From: an uncultured Pelagibacteraceae bacterium
Lineage (GTDB): Bacteria; Pseudomonadota; Alphaproteobacteria; Pelagibacterales; Pelagibacteraceae
Reading direction: 5' to 3'
Length of the DNA stretch: 64,000 nucleotides
Assembly (NCBI GenBank): GCA_902598125.1
Contig: CACKAJ010000004.1
Span: forward strand, 62,001 to 126,000
The number at the start of each line of letters is the position of its first letter. Position 1 is the stretch's first letter. The notes below the pieces were generated by a model. It was not told the DNA's origin, made no database searches, and worked only from the letters and a program-made list of their open reading frames with translations. Shown here one piece after another: positions 27,557 through 35,603 of this stretch. A program made the position numbers and the translations under genes.

Positions 27557-28126
27557 TTAAAAAAGCCGGTTAGTAATAGCCGGCTTTTTTTTTATCTCAG
27601 ATAATAAAGCAAACCCATCGCATGAAATATTATTTAAATTGTTTAAGTTTTGTCTTTTAATTCCTCCAAGTGGAATTAATTTTTTTGATATTTTTGAAAA
27701 GCTATTAAACTTTACGACCCCTAGGTAAGGTGATTTCTTATCATAATTTACTAAAAATAATTTTGATAATAAAATAAAGGTGCATCCTTGTTTAATCTTG
27801 CAATAAATTTCTTTAAAATTATGGGCTGACCCGATGACTCCAAAGTTCTTCTTTTTATAACTTAAAAATTTCAATTTTTTGTTAAATGAAGACAAGTATA
27901 TCCCATCTGAATCGAGTATTTTTGCTAGTTTCATATCGTTAGCTACGTAAAATTTAATTGATTTTGATTTACATTTAAGTCTAAATCTTAATAATTCATC
28001 TATTTCATTAACTTTTTTATAATTTCTATAAATAATAAAAAATTTATTTCTAATTTTTATGTTTTTTAAATCTATATCTTTGATATTTTCAATTATTAAA
28101 AAATATTTATTTTTTATAATAAACAT
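27557..28126 (-). CDS. ThiE/TenI-like thiamine-phosphate synthase family protein (diverged)
   Basis: The 189-residue product resembles the TIM-barrel ThiE/TenI family: DGIYLSS, FGVIGSAHN, GCTFILLSKLF and IPLGGIKRQNLNNL correspond to the barrel strands that bind the thiazole and pyrophosphate moieties. It is shorter than ThiE (about 210), very Lys/Ile-rich and diverged, and the canonical DGVHLGQ loop is changed to DGIYLSS. It may be a functional ThiE or a TenI-like paralogue. Its ATG directly abuts the yggS ATG with no intervening base, and its final codons encode the porin terminator hairpin. Confidence 0.65.
   Translation of the reverse strand: MFIIKNKYFLIIENIKDIDLKNIKIRNKFFIIYRNYKKVNEIDELLRFRLKCKSKSIKFYVANDMKLAKILDSDGIYLSSFNKKLKFLSYKKKNFGVIGSAHNFKEIYCKIKQGCTFILLSKLFLVNYDKKSPYLGVVKFNSFSKISKKLIPLGGIKRQNLNNLNNISCDGFALLSEIKKKPAITNRLF
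27560..27593 (+). terminator. Intrinsic terminator of the porin gene, probably bidirectional
   Basis: AAAAGCCGG (27561-27569) pairs perfectly with CCGGCTTTT (27580-27588) around a 10-base loop, followed by an uninterrupted T run to 27593. It starts 21 bp after the porin stop. On the minus strand the same hairpin is followed by six T residues and falls within the last codons and stop of the convergent thiE-like gene, so it could serve both genes. Confidence 0.9.
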
Positions 28127-28777
28127 ATGAGTACAATAATTGATAGATTTGAAAAAATAAAATCTAAAATCTCGTCTTTAAATTCTGATAAACAAGTAAA
28201 TATCATAGCTGTAAGCAAGACATTTCCTTTAGACTATATAAGACCGTTGATTGATCATGGTCACTCACATTTTGGGGAAAATAAAGTTCAAGAGGCATTA
28301 GCTAAGTGGTCAGAGCTAAAAAAGATCAATAAAAATTTAAAACTTCATATGGTAGGTAAATTACAAAGCAATAAAGCTAAAGACGCAGTAAAGCTTTTTG
28401 ATTATATTCACTCGGTTGATAACCAAAAATTAGCTGATGCGCTTGCAAAACATCAATTAAATTTAAATAGAGATATTAAGTACTTTATACAAGTTAATAT
28501 TGGTAACGAAATTCAAAAATCAGGAATACCAGTTGGAGAATTGGATGCTTTTTATAATTACTGTTCTAAAGAAATCAATCTCAAAATTGTCGGTTTAATG
28601 GTAATTCCACCTATTGATGAAAGTGTAGATAAATACTTTAAATCTACTAATGAATTAAGTAAATCACTTGCTCTTGAAAATTTAAGTATGGGGATGTCAG
28701 CAGATTATACAGAAGCTGTAAAAAATGGATCAACTTTTGTAAGAATAGGAAGTTCTATTTTTGGTTCTCGATCTTAA
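28127..28777 (+). CDS. YggS-family pyridoxal-phosphate homeostasis protein
   Basis: YggS/PLPBP proteins bind pyridoxal 5'-phosphate without known catalysis and keep free PLP and amino-acid pools in balance. Lys in NIIAVSKTFP is the PLP Schiff-base residue; HFGENKVQEA, LHMVGKLQSNKAK and GLMVIPP are family signatures, and LSMGMSADYTEAV is the C-terminal phosphate-binding block. Length is 216 residues. Its start codon touches that of the divergent thiE-like gene, and its 3' end overlaps the YkuD-family gene by 23 bp. Confidence 0.93.
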   Translation: MSTIIDRFEKIKSKISSLNSDKQVNIIAVSKTFPLDYIRPLIDHGHSHFGENKVQEALAKWSELKKINKNLKLHMVGKLQSNKAKDAVKLFDYIHSVDNQKLADALAKHQLNLNRDIKYFIQVNIGNEIQKSGIPVGELDAFYNYCSKEINLKIVGLMVIPPIDESVDKYFKSTNELSKSLALENLSMGMSADYTEAVKNGSTFVRIGSSIFGSRS

Positions 28778-29255
28778 CTAAAGTGTTAATTTTTAATTTC
28801 TTGATGACTTTAAGAAGATGTATTTTTTTTAACGCTATACATCCTTCTGTCTTTTTATAATTCTTACTAGCAACATGAATAAAAATTGCGCTTCCTTTAT
28901 TTTTAATAATAGGATTCATATTATAATTTAAGACAAGTATAATATCGTAAATATTTTCTCTTTTATAAAGTTTTTCACAACTACAATTAGTCGGTAATTT
29001 AACAAGTTTATTATATTTCTTTGATAGCGGGTCATTACACCATCCCATATTTTTTCTGATAATGATTTTTTTAATTTTTGATTGAACTTTTTTGACTCTA
29101 TCTTTTCTATATAAAATATATTTTATTTTATACTTACCTTTTGGTGTTATTAAATCACCTTCTTTTCTTTTATAACCAATTCCCCTTTTACCTAAAGCAC
29201 ATTTTGCTTTATAGTTATTAAAGATTAAATTTTTTTTATTTATTAAAATATGCAC
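28755..29255 (-). CDS. L,D-transpeptidase (YkuD) family protein without signal peptide
   Basis: The 166-residue protein belongs to the small YkuD-type group with KRKEGDLITPKGKYKI near the N-terminus, MGWCNDPLSKKYN in the middle, and FIHVASKNYKKTEGCIAL. The last holds the catalytic His and Cys of L,D-transpeptidases, which form 3-3 peptidoglycan crosslinks or attach proteins. No signal peptide or membrane segment is visible, so access to peptidoglycan is unexplained. It appears to start with GTG at 29255; the divergent regulator's ATG occupies 29250-29252, so the two coding regions overlap by 6 bp. Confidence 0.8.
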   Translation of the reverse strand: MHILINKKNLIFNNYKAKCALGKRGIGYKRKEGDLITPKGKYKIKYILYRKDRVKKVQSKIKKIIIRKNMGWCNDPLSKKYNKLVKLPTNCSCEKLYKRENIYDIILVLNYNMNPIIKNKGSAIFIHVASKNYKKTEGCIALKKIHLLKVIKKLKINTLVKIENQK

Positions 29256-29855
29256 AAGTTAAACGTTTTAATTTTAGGACCTTCATCATTTTTATCAACC
29301 CTAAATGAACTAAAAATGTTTTTAAAGTTTAATCCTTTAGAAGTGAGTTTTAATCAAAAACCTAGCATAATTCTTTATCATATTGACGCTTTGAAAGATA
29401 AGAAACATAGGGAACTTATTGATAGTAACAACGTTATAAAAATATGTGCTGGAAAGAAAAAAGATATATTAACTGACAGTGATGGTTATATAGAATTACC
29501 AACAACTTTAAAAGAGATTAACATTACTATTGAGAACTTAGCCGCTAAGAAAAAATTTAATAAAAATTCTTCAATAAAGCTTAAAAGTTATTTTTTGAAT
29601 AAAAATGAAAAAAAATTATCTAAATTAGATAATTTCATAATTTTAACTGAAAAAGAAATTCAACTTCTTGAATTATTTTTAGATAACACAAAACCAATTT
29701 CAAAGGACAAAATATTGTCTTCAGTTTGGAATTACGCTTCTGATGCAGATACACATACAGTTGAAACACACATTTATAGATTAAGAAAAAAGATTGCAGA
29801 TAAATTTTTGGATAATAAATTTATTTATAATAATAAAGATGGGTATTACCTCTGA
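29250..29855 (+). CDS. OmpR/PhoB-type winged-helix regulator with degenerate receiver-like domain
   Basis: The C-terminal third (LTEKEIQLLELFLDN to the GYYL end) is a clear OmpR-type winged helix, including HTVETHIYRLRKKI as recognition helix. The N-terminal about 110 residues look like a degenerate receiver: strands NVLILGP and SIILYHID are present, but the acidic pocket and canonical phospho-acceptor context are not, and no histidine kinase lies nearby. It is 201 residues long. It may act without phosphorylation. Its start overlaps the divergent YkuD-family gene, and an arfA-like gene begins in its stop codon. Confidence 0.75.
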   Translation: MHKLNVLILGPSSFLSTLNELKMFLKFNPLEVSFNQKPSIILYHIDALKDKKHRELIDSNNVIKICAGKKKDILTDSDGYIELPTTLKEINITIENLAAKKKFNKNSSIKLKSYFLNKNEKKLSKLDNFIILTEKEIQLLELFLDNTKPISKDKILSSVWNYASDADTHTVETHIYRLRKKIADKFLDNKFIYNNKDGYYL

Positions 29856-29959
29856 AAAAAAGAAATAAAATAGCAAAAGATCTTTTTACTACCAAGTATA
29901 GAAAAAGAATTGTGAAGCCGAAAAAAGGTAAGGGTAGTTTTAAAAGGAAAAAAAAATAA
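29852..29959 (+). CDS. arfA: ArfA-like alternative ribosome-rescue factor (35 codons, apparent CTG start)
   Basis: A 35-codon frame follows the winged-helix regulator. Its peptide contains IAKDLFTTKYRKRIV followed by KPKKGKGSFKRKKK, close to the core of ArfA (LF.QR...KKGKGSY.RK). ArfA recruits RF2 to ribosomes stalled on stop-less mRNA. There is no ATG, GTG or TTG: the frame opens with CTG AAA AAA AGA AAT AAA, and the CTG overlaps the upstream TGA (CTGA), mimicking the ATGA overlaps used throughout the window. A start at CTG by translational coupling is inferred. It stops at TAA one base before the convergent kinase gene's end. Confidence 0.68.
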   Translation: MKKRNKIAKDLFTTKYRKRIVKPKKGKGSFKRKKK

Positions 29960-29960
29960 A

Positions 29961-30893
29961 TTATCTATTAAGTCTAGCACCAATAATCTGAATTACTTTT
30001 GAGGACATTTCTGTACCGGTTTCTAAACTTTCTTTAATAGACTTATGATTAATAAATCCATGTAAAAAACCACCCGCAAATAAATCTCCAGCACCTGTTA
30101 AATCTTTGATTTGGAGATTCTTTCTTGCAGAACATTCTACAATTTCTTTTTTACTAATTGCTACTGCTCCTTTATTACCTCGAGTAACAACAATTAACCT
30201 ATTTATTTCTTTAGCAAAATTGATAACATCATCGAAATTTTTCACGTTAATCAGTGACATAATTTCTTGTTCATTAGCAAAAGTGATGTCTAATTTATTT
30301 TTTACCAATTCTAGAAAATGAGGCTTATGTCTTTCTACACAAAACAGGTCTGACAATGACATCGCCACCCTGTTGGAGTTATTAATTGCTTTTTCAAAAG
30401 CTTTTTTAGGCTCTCCTTCATCCCATAGATAGCCTTCTAAAAATAACATTTCACTTTTTTTTATAGCATTAATATCAATGTCATTTTCTTTTATTTTTCC
30501 TGCAGTACCAAGAAAAGTAATCATAGTTCTTTCTGAGTCGGGTGTAATTAATATTAAACAGGTTCCGGTTGGAATTGTCTCTTTTTTCTTCGAATAGAAG
30601 AATTGCACATTTTCTTTTTTTAAGCCTTCTTCATATTTATTACCTAAATTATCATCGCTTACTTTACCAATGAAGCCAACTTGATTCCCAAGTTGTGAGA
30701 GACCAACTATTGAGTTTGCAACTGAACCGCCAGAAACAGTTTCTTCTATTTTAAGAGTTGATAATATTTTTTTAAATTCAGCTTCATCCACAAGTTTCAT
30801 CGTACTTTTTGTCAGATTATTTTGAACTATAAATTTATCTTCGACTTTGCAAATTACATCTACGATAGCATTACCAATTCCCAAGACTTTCAT
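29961..30893 (-). CDS. PfkB-family sugar/nucleoside kinase, probably adenosine kinase
   Basis: The 310-residue ribokinase-fold protein starts VLGIGNAIVDVICKVED and has VSGGSVANSIVGLSQLG (substrate-binding GG motif) and the C-terminal anion hole and catalytic Asp LTGAGDLFAGGFLHG. The overall pattern matches the alphaproteobacterial adenosine-kinase-like branch of PfkB kinases, which phosphorylate adenosine to AMP; another sugar or nucleoside substrate is possible. It is cotranscribed with nth, whose stop adjoins its start. Confidence 0.82.
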   Translation of the reverse strand: MKVLGIGNAIVDVICKVEDKFIVQNNLTKSTMKLVDEAEFKKILSTLKIEETVSGGSVANSIVGLSQLGNQVGFIGKVSDDNLGNKYEEGLKKENVQFFYSKKKETIPTGTCLILITPDSERTMITFLGTAGKIKENDIDINAIKKSEMLFLEGYLWDEGEPKKAFEKAINNSNRVAMSLSDLFCVERHKPHFLELVKNKLDITFANEQEIMSLINVKNFDDVINFAKEINRLIVVTRGNKGAVAISKKEIVECSARKNLQIKDLTGAGDLFAGGFLHGFINHKSIKESLETGTEMSSKVIQIIGARLNR

Positions 30894-31547
30894 TTAAGCT
30901 TTTTTTGTTATAATAGGTTTTTTTCTATTGGGATAACAGCTTTTACAAATTTTACAAGATATTCCGTAACAATCTCTTGCCTTACAATATTCTCTCCCAT
31001 ACCAAATTATTTGTAGATGTAACTTATTCCAATATTTTTTCGGAAAATTTTTTTTTAAATCTTTCTCTGTCTGTTCAACATTTTTTCCATTAGTTAACCC
31101 CCATCTCTGAGCTAATCTGTGAATATGTGTGTCTACTGGAAATGCAGGGAAACCAAAACCTTGAGACATCACTACACTTGCTGTCTTGTGACCTACACCA
31201 GGCAATTGCTCTAATTCAACATAAGTATTTGGCACTCTACCATTATATTTTTCAACTAATGTTTTTGATAAGTAAAAGATGCTCTTGGCTTTAACTCTAA
31301 ATATTCCAATTCTCTTTATTAATCTTTCAATTTTTTTTCTGCCAAGTTTAACGAAATGTTTAGGTTTATTATATTTTGGGTAAATATTTTTTGTAACATT
31401 GTTTACATTTACGTCAGTACATTGTGCTGAAAGAAGGACTGAGACTAAAAGTGTAAAAGTGTTTTTGTAACTTAAAGGTATAGGAACTTTAGGATAAATT
31501 TTATTTAATATCCTAATGATAATTTTAGCTTTTTTTTTATTGTTCAC
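30894..31547 (-). CDS. nth: Endonuclease III
   Basis: Nth is a bifunctional DNA glycosylase/AP lyase that removes oxidised pyrimidines. Visible features are LLSAQCTDVNVN at the N-terminus, the helix-hairpin-helix LEQLPGVGHKTASVV with the catalytic Lys, the catalytic Asp in FPVDTHIHRLAQRWG, and the 4Fe-4S cysteines in the C-terminal CKARDCYGISCKICKSC region. Length is 217 residues. It overlaps dapB by 4 bp. Confidence 0.96.
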   Translation of the reverse strand: MNNKKKAKIIIRILNKIYPKVPIPLSYKNTFTLLVSVLLSAQCTDVNVNNVTKNIYPKYNKPKHFVKLGRKKIERLIKRIGIFRVKAKSIFYLSKTLVEKYNGRVPNTYVELEQLPGVGHKTASVVMSQGFGFPAFPVDTHIHRLAQRWGLTNGKNVEQTEKDLKKNFPKKYWNKLHLQIIWYGREYCKARDCYGISCKICKSCYPNRKKPIITKKA

Positions 31548-32320
31548 TTAAAGTTAAGAAGGTCTCTCATAGAATAAAGACCTGCTTTTTTAGACATTAA
31601 CCAAGTAGCAGCAGTTAACGCACCCTCAGAATATAAAGCTCTGTCGAAAGACTCGTGGTTAAGTTTGATAGTTTCTTTTCCACTTGAAAATCTTACTTCA
31701 TGTTCACCAATCACTTCACCTTTACGAATAGAGTTAAAGTTAATTTTTTTTGAATAAGGAAAAGATTTTTTATTAAAATATTTTTTACCAATTAAATTGT
31801 AAAAATTTTTATTTTTTCCATAAGCTATTCCTTTACCAAGCATTAAAGCTGTGCCAGAAGGATAATCAATTTTATGTTTATGATGAACTTCATGAACTTT
31901 ACTTAAAAAAGTATTTCCAAGAGATTTTGAAGCAATTTCAGTTAAATACATAAGTAAATTTACTCCTAAACTCATGTTACCCGCTTTAAGTATGGGAATT
32001 TTCCTTGAAAAACTTTTTATCAGATTTTCTTCTCTCTTTGAAAAGCCAGTTGTGCCTATAACTACCCTTTTTTTTAATTTTGATGCAATTTTAAGTATTT
32101 CTAGTGTGCATCTAGGAATAGTAAAATCTATTATCACACTAGATTTTTTAAATGCATCCATGCTATTTTTAGATGGTCTTAAGCCAGCAATTTTCTTATT
32201 TATCAACTTATTCTCTGTTAAAGAAACCAATTTAAAGTTTTTATTTTTTTTTATGGATTTAATGAGTTGTTGACCCATCCTCCCCATACACCCAGAAATA
32301 GATAAATTTATTTTTCTCAT
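31544..32320 (-). CDS. dapB: 4-hydroxy-tetrahydrodipicolinate reductase
   Basis: DapB reduces the product of DapA in lysine and diaminopimelate synthesis. The N-terminal NAD(P)-binding loop is ISGCMGRMGQQLIKS; VIGTTGFSKRE and the active-site EVHHKHKIDYPSGTAL (catalytic His pair and Lys) are clear. Length is 258 residues. Its start overlaps the stop of a 56-residue membrane protein gene by 4 bp, and its end overlaps nth by 4 bp, suggesting a dnaJ-distal operon. Confidence 0.96.
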   Translation of the reverse strand: MRKINLSISGCMGRMGQQLIKSIKKNKNFKLVSLTENKLINKKIAGLRPSKNSMDAFKKSSVIIDFTIPRCTLEILKIASKLKKRVVIGTTGFSKREENLIKSFSRKIPILKAGNMSLGVNLLMYLTEIASKSLGNTFLSKVHEVHHKHKIDYPSGTALMLGKGIAYGKNKNFYNLIGKKYFNKKSFPYSKKINFNSIRKGEVIGEHEVRFSSGKETIKLNHESFDRALYSEGALTAATWLMSKKAGLYSMRDLLNFK

Positions 32321-32487
32321 AAACTAATAAAATAAATGATTACAATAATAACTAGTATAATTATAGCCCAAATAGATAGATTTCTTAAGAATTCTTTTAA
32401 TTTATAGTTTGTAGAAAGAAAACCGGGTAAAATTAAAATTAATACTGCAATAAGAAAAATTGCAGACATTATTTGGTCAGTGTTCAT
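32317..32487 (-). CDS. Small membrane protein, 56 residues, two transmembrane segments
   Basis: A 57-codon frame begins at an ATG 4 bp after the dnaJ stop and ends with an ATGA overlap into dapB, which argues that it is translated. It begins MNTDQIMSAIFLIAVLILIL (first membrane helix), then a short basic loop NYKLKEFLRNLS, and a second helix WAIIILVIIVIIYFI. The loop-plus-IW pattern recalls the N-terminal anchor of alphaproteobacterial retropepsin-like (clan AA) aspartic proteases, but no protease domain follows. I cannot assign a function. Confidence 0.7.
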   Translation of the reverse strand: MNTDQIMSAIFLIAVLILILPGFLSTNYKLKEFLRNLSIWAIIILVIIVIIYFISL

Positions 32488-32491
32488 TTAG

Positions 32492-33613
32492 TTAGGAATT
32501 TCTCCAAAACTTTTTAGCTTTTTCAAAGAAACTTTTAATAACTGGGTCTTGTTTATTATTTTCTATTTGATTAAATTCTTCAAGTATTTCTTTTTGTTTT
32601 TTAGTTAATGAGCTTGGGACTTGAGTTATAATTCTTATATACAAGTCACCAAAAGCACTCCCTCTTAAAAAAGGCATACCTTTACCTCTGAGTCTGAACT
32701 GTTTACCATGTTGTGTGCCAGCAGGTATTTTTATTTTTGATTTACCACCATCAATCGAAGGTACCTCAACAGATGTTCCAAGTGCAGCGTCTGTAAATGA
32801 AATAGGAAGCTCGTAATACAAATTTTCATCAGATCTTTTAAAGATTTCGTGATTATCTATAGATATAAATAAATATAAATCTCCACTAGAACCACCTTTT
32901 GATCCCGCCTCACCTTTACCAGATACTCTAATTCTTGTTCCATCATCAACACCTTTTGGAATTTTTACCGTTACATTTTCATTTGATTGTACTTTTCCGT
33001 TACCATTACATCTACTGCATGGATCATTAATCATTTCACCATAACCACTACATTGAGGGCACGTTTGCTGAACCGTGAAAAATCCTTGATTTGTTCTTAC
33101 TTTTCCTCTTCCGGAGCAATAATCACATCTAACGGGCTTAGATCCTTTTGCAGCTCCGCTTCCAGAACAAGATGAACAAGTTTTATAGGTTGTGTACTTA
33201 ACACTTTTTTGAATTCCTTTATAAGCCTCCTCCAAATCAATACTAACATCGTATCTTAAATCATTACCTCTGTTGCTTGTCCTTCTAGAAGAACCGCCAC
33301 TACCAAAATCACTGAAAAAATCTTCAAAAATATCTGAAAAAGAAGACGTATCAAATCCACCAAATCCTTGCCCTCCTCCACTGCCTCCTTCAAAAGCAGC
33401 ATGTCCGAATTGATCATAATTTGCCTTTCTCTTCTCATCTGACAGAATATGATAAGCTTCGCTGGCCTCTTTGAACTTTTCTTCTGAATTTTTGTCACCC
33501 TTAGTTTTATCAGGGTGATATTTTAGTGCGAGTTTTCTATAAGCTTTTTTTATATCGTCTTTGGAAGCAGATCTAGGTACACCTAAGACATCATAACAAT
33601 CTCTTTTAGCCAC
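32492..33613 (-). CDS. dnaJ: Chaperone protein DnaJ
   Basis: DnaJ delivers unfolded clients to DnaK and stimulates its ATPase. The 373-residue protein has the J domain (RDCYDVLGV to HPDKT at about residues 31-35), a Gly/Phe-rich stretch, four CxxCxGxG zinc repeats ([32 protein letters not shown]) and the C-terminal substrate domain. It starts with GTG at 33613 behind a Shine-Dalgarno AGGAG (33625-33621, minus strand). A small hairpin (AGGA/TCCT) can cover that site. It follows dnaK after 20 bp. Confidence 0.98.
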   Translation of the reverse strand: MAKRDCYDVLGVPRSASKDDIKKAYRKLALKYHPDKTKGDKNSEEKFKEASEAYHILSDEKRKANYDQFGHAAFEGGSGGGQGFGGFDTSSFSDIFEDFFSDFGSGGSSRRTSNRGNDLRYDVSIDLEEAYKGIQKSVKYTTYKTCSSCSGSGAAKGSKPVRCDYCSGRGKVRTNQGFFTVQQTCPQCSGYGEMINDPCSRCNGNGKVQSNENVTVKIPKGVDDGTRIRVSGKGEAGSKGGSSGDLYLFISIDNHEIFKRSDENLYYELPISFTDAALGTSVEVPSIDGGKSKIKIPAGTQHGKQFRLRGKGMPFLRGSAFGDLYIRIITQVPSSLTKKQKEILEEFNQIENNKQDPVIKSFFEKAKKFWRNS

Positions 33614-33625
33614 AGGACGTCTCCT
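33614..33625 (-). promoter_or_regulatory. Small hairpin over the dnaJ ribosome-binding site
   Basis: On the minus strand AGGA, GACG, TCCT forms a 4-bp stem and tetraloop that contains the dnaJ Shine-Dalgarno AGGAG and ends immediately before the GTG start. It is only a short stem, and its stability is uncertain. Confidence 0.3.
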
Positions 33626-33633
33626 TTTTTTTC

Positions 33634-35562
33634 TTAGGCGCTTTTTTCTTTATCTTCTTCTTTTTCTTTTACGTCTTCAAAATCTGCATCAACAACGTTA
33701 TCTTTATCATTAGGTTTTGCGTCTTTAGGACTATCAGCTTTACTAGCTTCAGGTTTTTGTTGGCTTTTGTAAACAGCTTCGCCTAATTTCATAGAAACTT
33801 GAATTAAACTTTGTGTTTTTTTCTTAATATCTTCTGAGTCAGATCCCTCTAAAGATTTTTTAAGATCAGCTATTCCATTTTCAATAGCTTTCTTTTCTTC
33901 CTCAGAAATTTTGTCACCATGTTCTTTCAAGCTTTTTTCTGTAGAAAAAATTAGGCTATCTGCTTGATTTCTAGCATCAACTGACTCTCTTTTCTTTTTA
34001 TCAGACTCTTTATTTGCCTCAGCGTCTTTGACCATCTTATTAATTTCTTCTTCTGATAAACCACCAGAAGCTTGAATTTGAATTTTTTGTTCTTTTCCAG
34101 TCCCTTTATCTTTAGCGGACACATTTACAATACCATTGGCATCTATATCGAATGTTACCTCAATTTGTGGTGTACCTCTTGCAGCTGGTGGTATTCCAAC
34201 TAATTCAAAGTTTCCTAAAATTTTATTGTCAGCTGCCATCTCTCTTTCACCTTGAAGAACTCTAATAGAAACAGCTGGTTGATTATCCTCAGCAGTTGAG
34301 AAAACCTGACTTTTTTTTGTAGGTATAGTAGTATTTTTTTCAATTAGTTTAGTAGAAACTCCTCCTAGTGTTTCAATTCCTAACGAGAGTGGAGTTACAT
34401 CCAAAAGTAAAACATCTTTTACATCACCTTGAAGCACACCACCTTGTATTGCAGCTCCCATAGCTACAACTTCATCAGGATTAACACTTTTATTAGGTTC
34501 TTTTCCAAAAAAGTTTTTTACAGTTTCGATGATTTTTGGCATTCTAGTCATTCCTCCAACAAGAACTACCTCATTAATTTCTGCTGCAGAAAAGCCAGAG
34601 TCTTTTAGAGCTGTCTTACAAGGTTCTAAAGTTCTATCTACTAAACTTTGAACTAGAGCTTCTAATTTGGCTCTTGTAAATTTTAAATTCAAATGTTTTG
34701 GACCAGTTTTATCTGCTGTTATAAATGGTAAATTTATTTCAGTCTGTGCTGCTGAAGAGAGTTCGATTTTTGCTTTTTCAGCAGCTTCTTTTAGTCTTTG
34801 AAGAGCAAGTTTATCAGATTTTAAATCTATACCATTATCTTTCTTAAATTCAGTTGCAAGGTACTCAACTATAGCATCATCAAAGTCTTCACCACCTAAA
34901 AATGTATCACCATTAGTCGATTTAACTTCAAATACTCCATCACCAATTTCTAAAATTGATATATCAAAGGTACCTCCACCTAAATCATAAACTGCAATTT
35001 TTTTTCCACCTTTTTTGTCAAGACCGTAAGCTAAAGAGGCTGCAGTTGGCTCATTTATAATTCTTAAAACCTCAAGACCTGCAATTTTTCCAGCATCTTT
35101 TGTTGCTTGTCTTTGAGAGTCGTTAAAATAAGCAGGTACAGTGATCACAGCTTTAGTAACAGCTTGACCCAAGTATTTTTCTGCTGTCTCTTTCATTTTT
35201 TGCAATACAAATGCAGAAATTTGAGCAGGGGAATATTTTTTTCCTTTACCTTCAACCCAGGCATCGCCATTCTCAGATTTGACTATTTTATATGGAACTT
35301 TAGAAATATCTTTTTGAACTGATGGTCCATCGAATTTTCTACCTATCAATCTTTTTGCAGCGAATATAGTATCACCTGCGTTAGTTACCGCTTGTCTTTT
35401 TGCTGGTTGACCAACTAATTTTTCTTCATTTTCTAGGAAAGCTACAACTGAAGGAGTAGTTCTAGCTCCCTCAGTATTTTCTAATACCTTTGCCTGCGTT
35501 CCATCCATAATGGCTACGCATGAATTAGTTGTCCCTAAATCTATACCTATTACTTTGCTCAT
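33634..35562 (-). CDS. dnaK: Molecular chaperone DnaK (Hsp70)
   Basis: DnaK is the ATP-dependent Hsp70 that binds exposed hydrophobic segments. [49 protein letters not shown] and LVGGMTRMP mark the nucleotide-binding domain. The linker [15 protein letters not shown] and the substrate domain follow, and the tail is acidic and Lys-rich with the conserved VVDADFEDV end. Length is 642 residues. It sits between grpE (41 bp upstream, with an RpoH-type promoter candidate) and dnaJ. Confidence 0.99.
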   Translation of the reverse strand: MSKVIGIDLGTTNSCVAIMDGTQAKVLENTEGARTTPSVVAFLENEEKLVGQPAKRQAVTNAGDTIFAAKRLIGRKFDGPSVQKDISKVPYKIVKSENGDAWVEGKGKKYSPAQISAFVLQKMKETAEKYLGQAVTKAVITVPAYFNDSQRQATKDAGKIAGLEVLRIINEPTAASLAYGLDKKGGKKIAVYDLGGGTFDISILEIGDGVFEVKSTNGDTFLGGEDFDDAIVEYLATEFKKDNGIDLKSDKLALQRLKEAAEKAKIELSSAAQTEINLPFITADKTGPKHLNLKFTRAKLEALVQSLVDRTLEPCKTALKDSGFSAAEINEVVLVGGMTRMPKIIETVKNFFGKEPNKSVNPDEVVAMGAAIQGGVLQGDVKDVLLLDVTPLSLGIETLGGVSTKLIEKNTTIPTKKSQVFSTAEDNQPAVSIRVLQGEREMAADNKILGNFELVGIPPAARGTPQIEVTFDIDANGIVNVSAKDKGTGKEQKIQIQASGGLSEEEINKMVKDAEANKESDKKKRESVDARNQADSLIFSTEKSLKEHGDKISEEEKKAIENGIADLKKSLEGSDSEDIKKKTQSLIQVSMKLGEAVYKSQQKPEASKADSPKDAKPNDKDNVVDADFEDVKEKEEDKEKSA

Positions 35563-35574
35563 AATTCATGACTT

Positions 35575-35602
35575 ATATGGGTGTTATTTTTTTATCTACA
35601 AG
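35575..35602 (-). promoter_or_regulatory. Candidate RpoH heat-shock promoter of dnaK
   Basis: Read on the minus strand, CTTG (35602-35599) is followed after 17 nt by CCCATAT (35581-35575), close to the RpoH pattern CTTGAAA...CCCCATNT. The site fills most of the 41-bp grpE-dnaK gap and is 12 bp upstream of the dnaK ATG. It would let dnaKJ be induced independently of grpE. Confidence 0.45.
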
Positions 35603-35603
35603 G

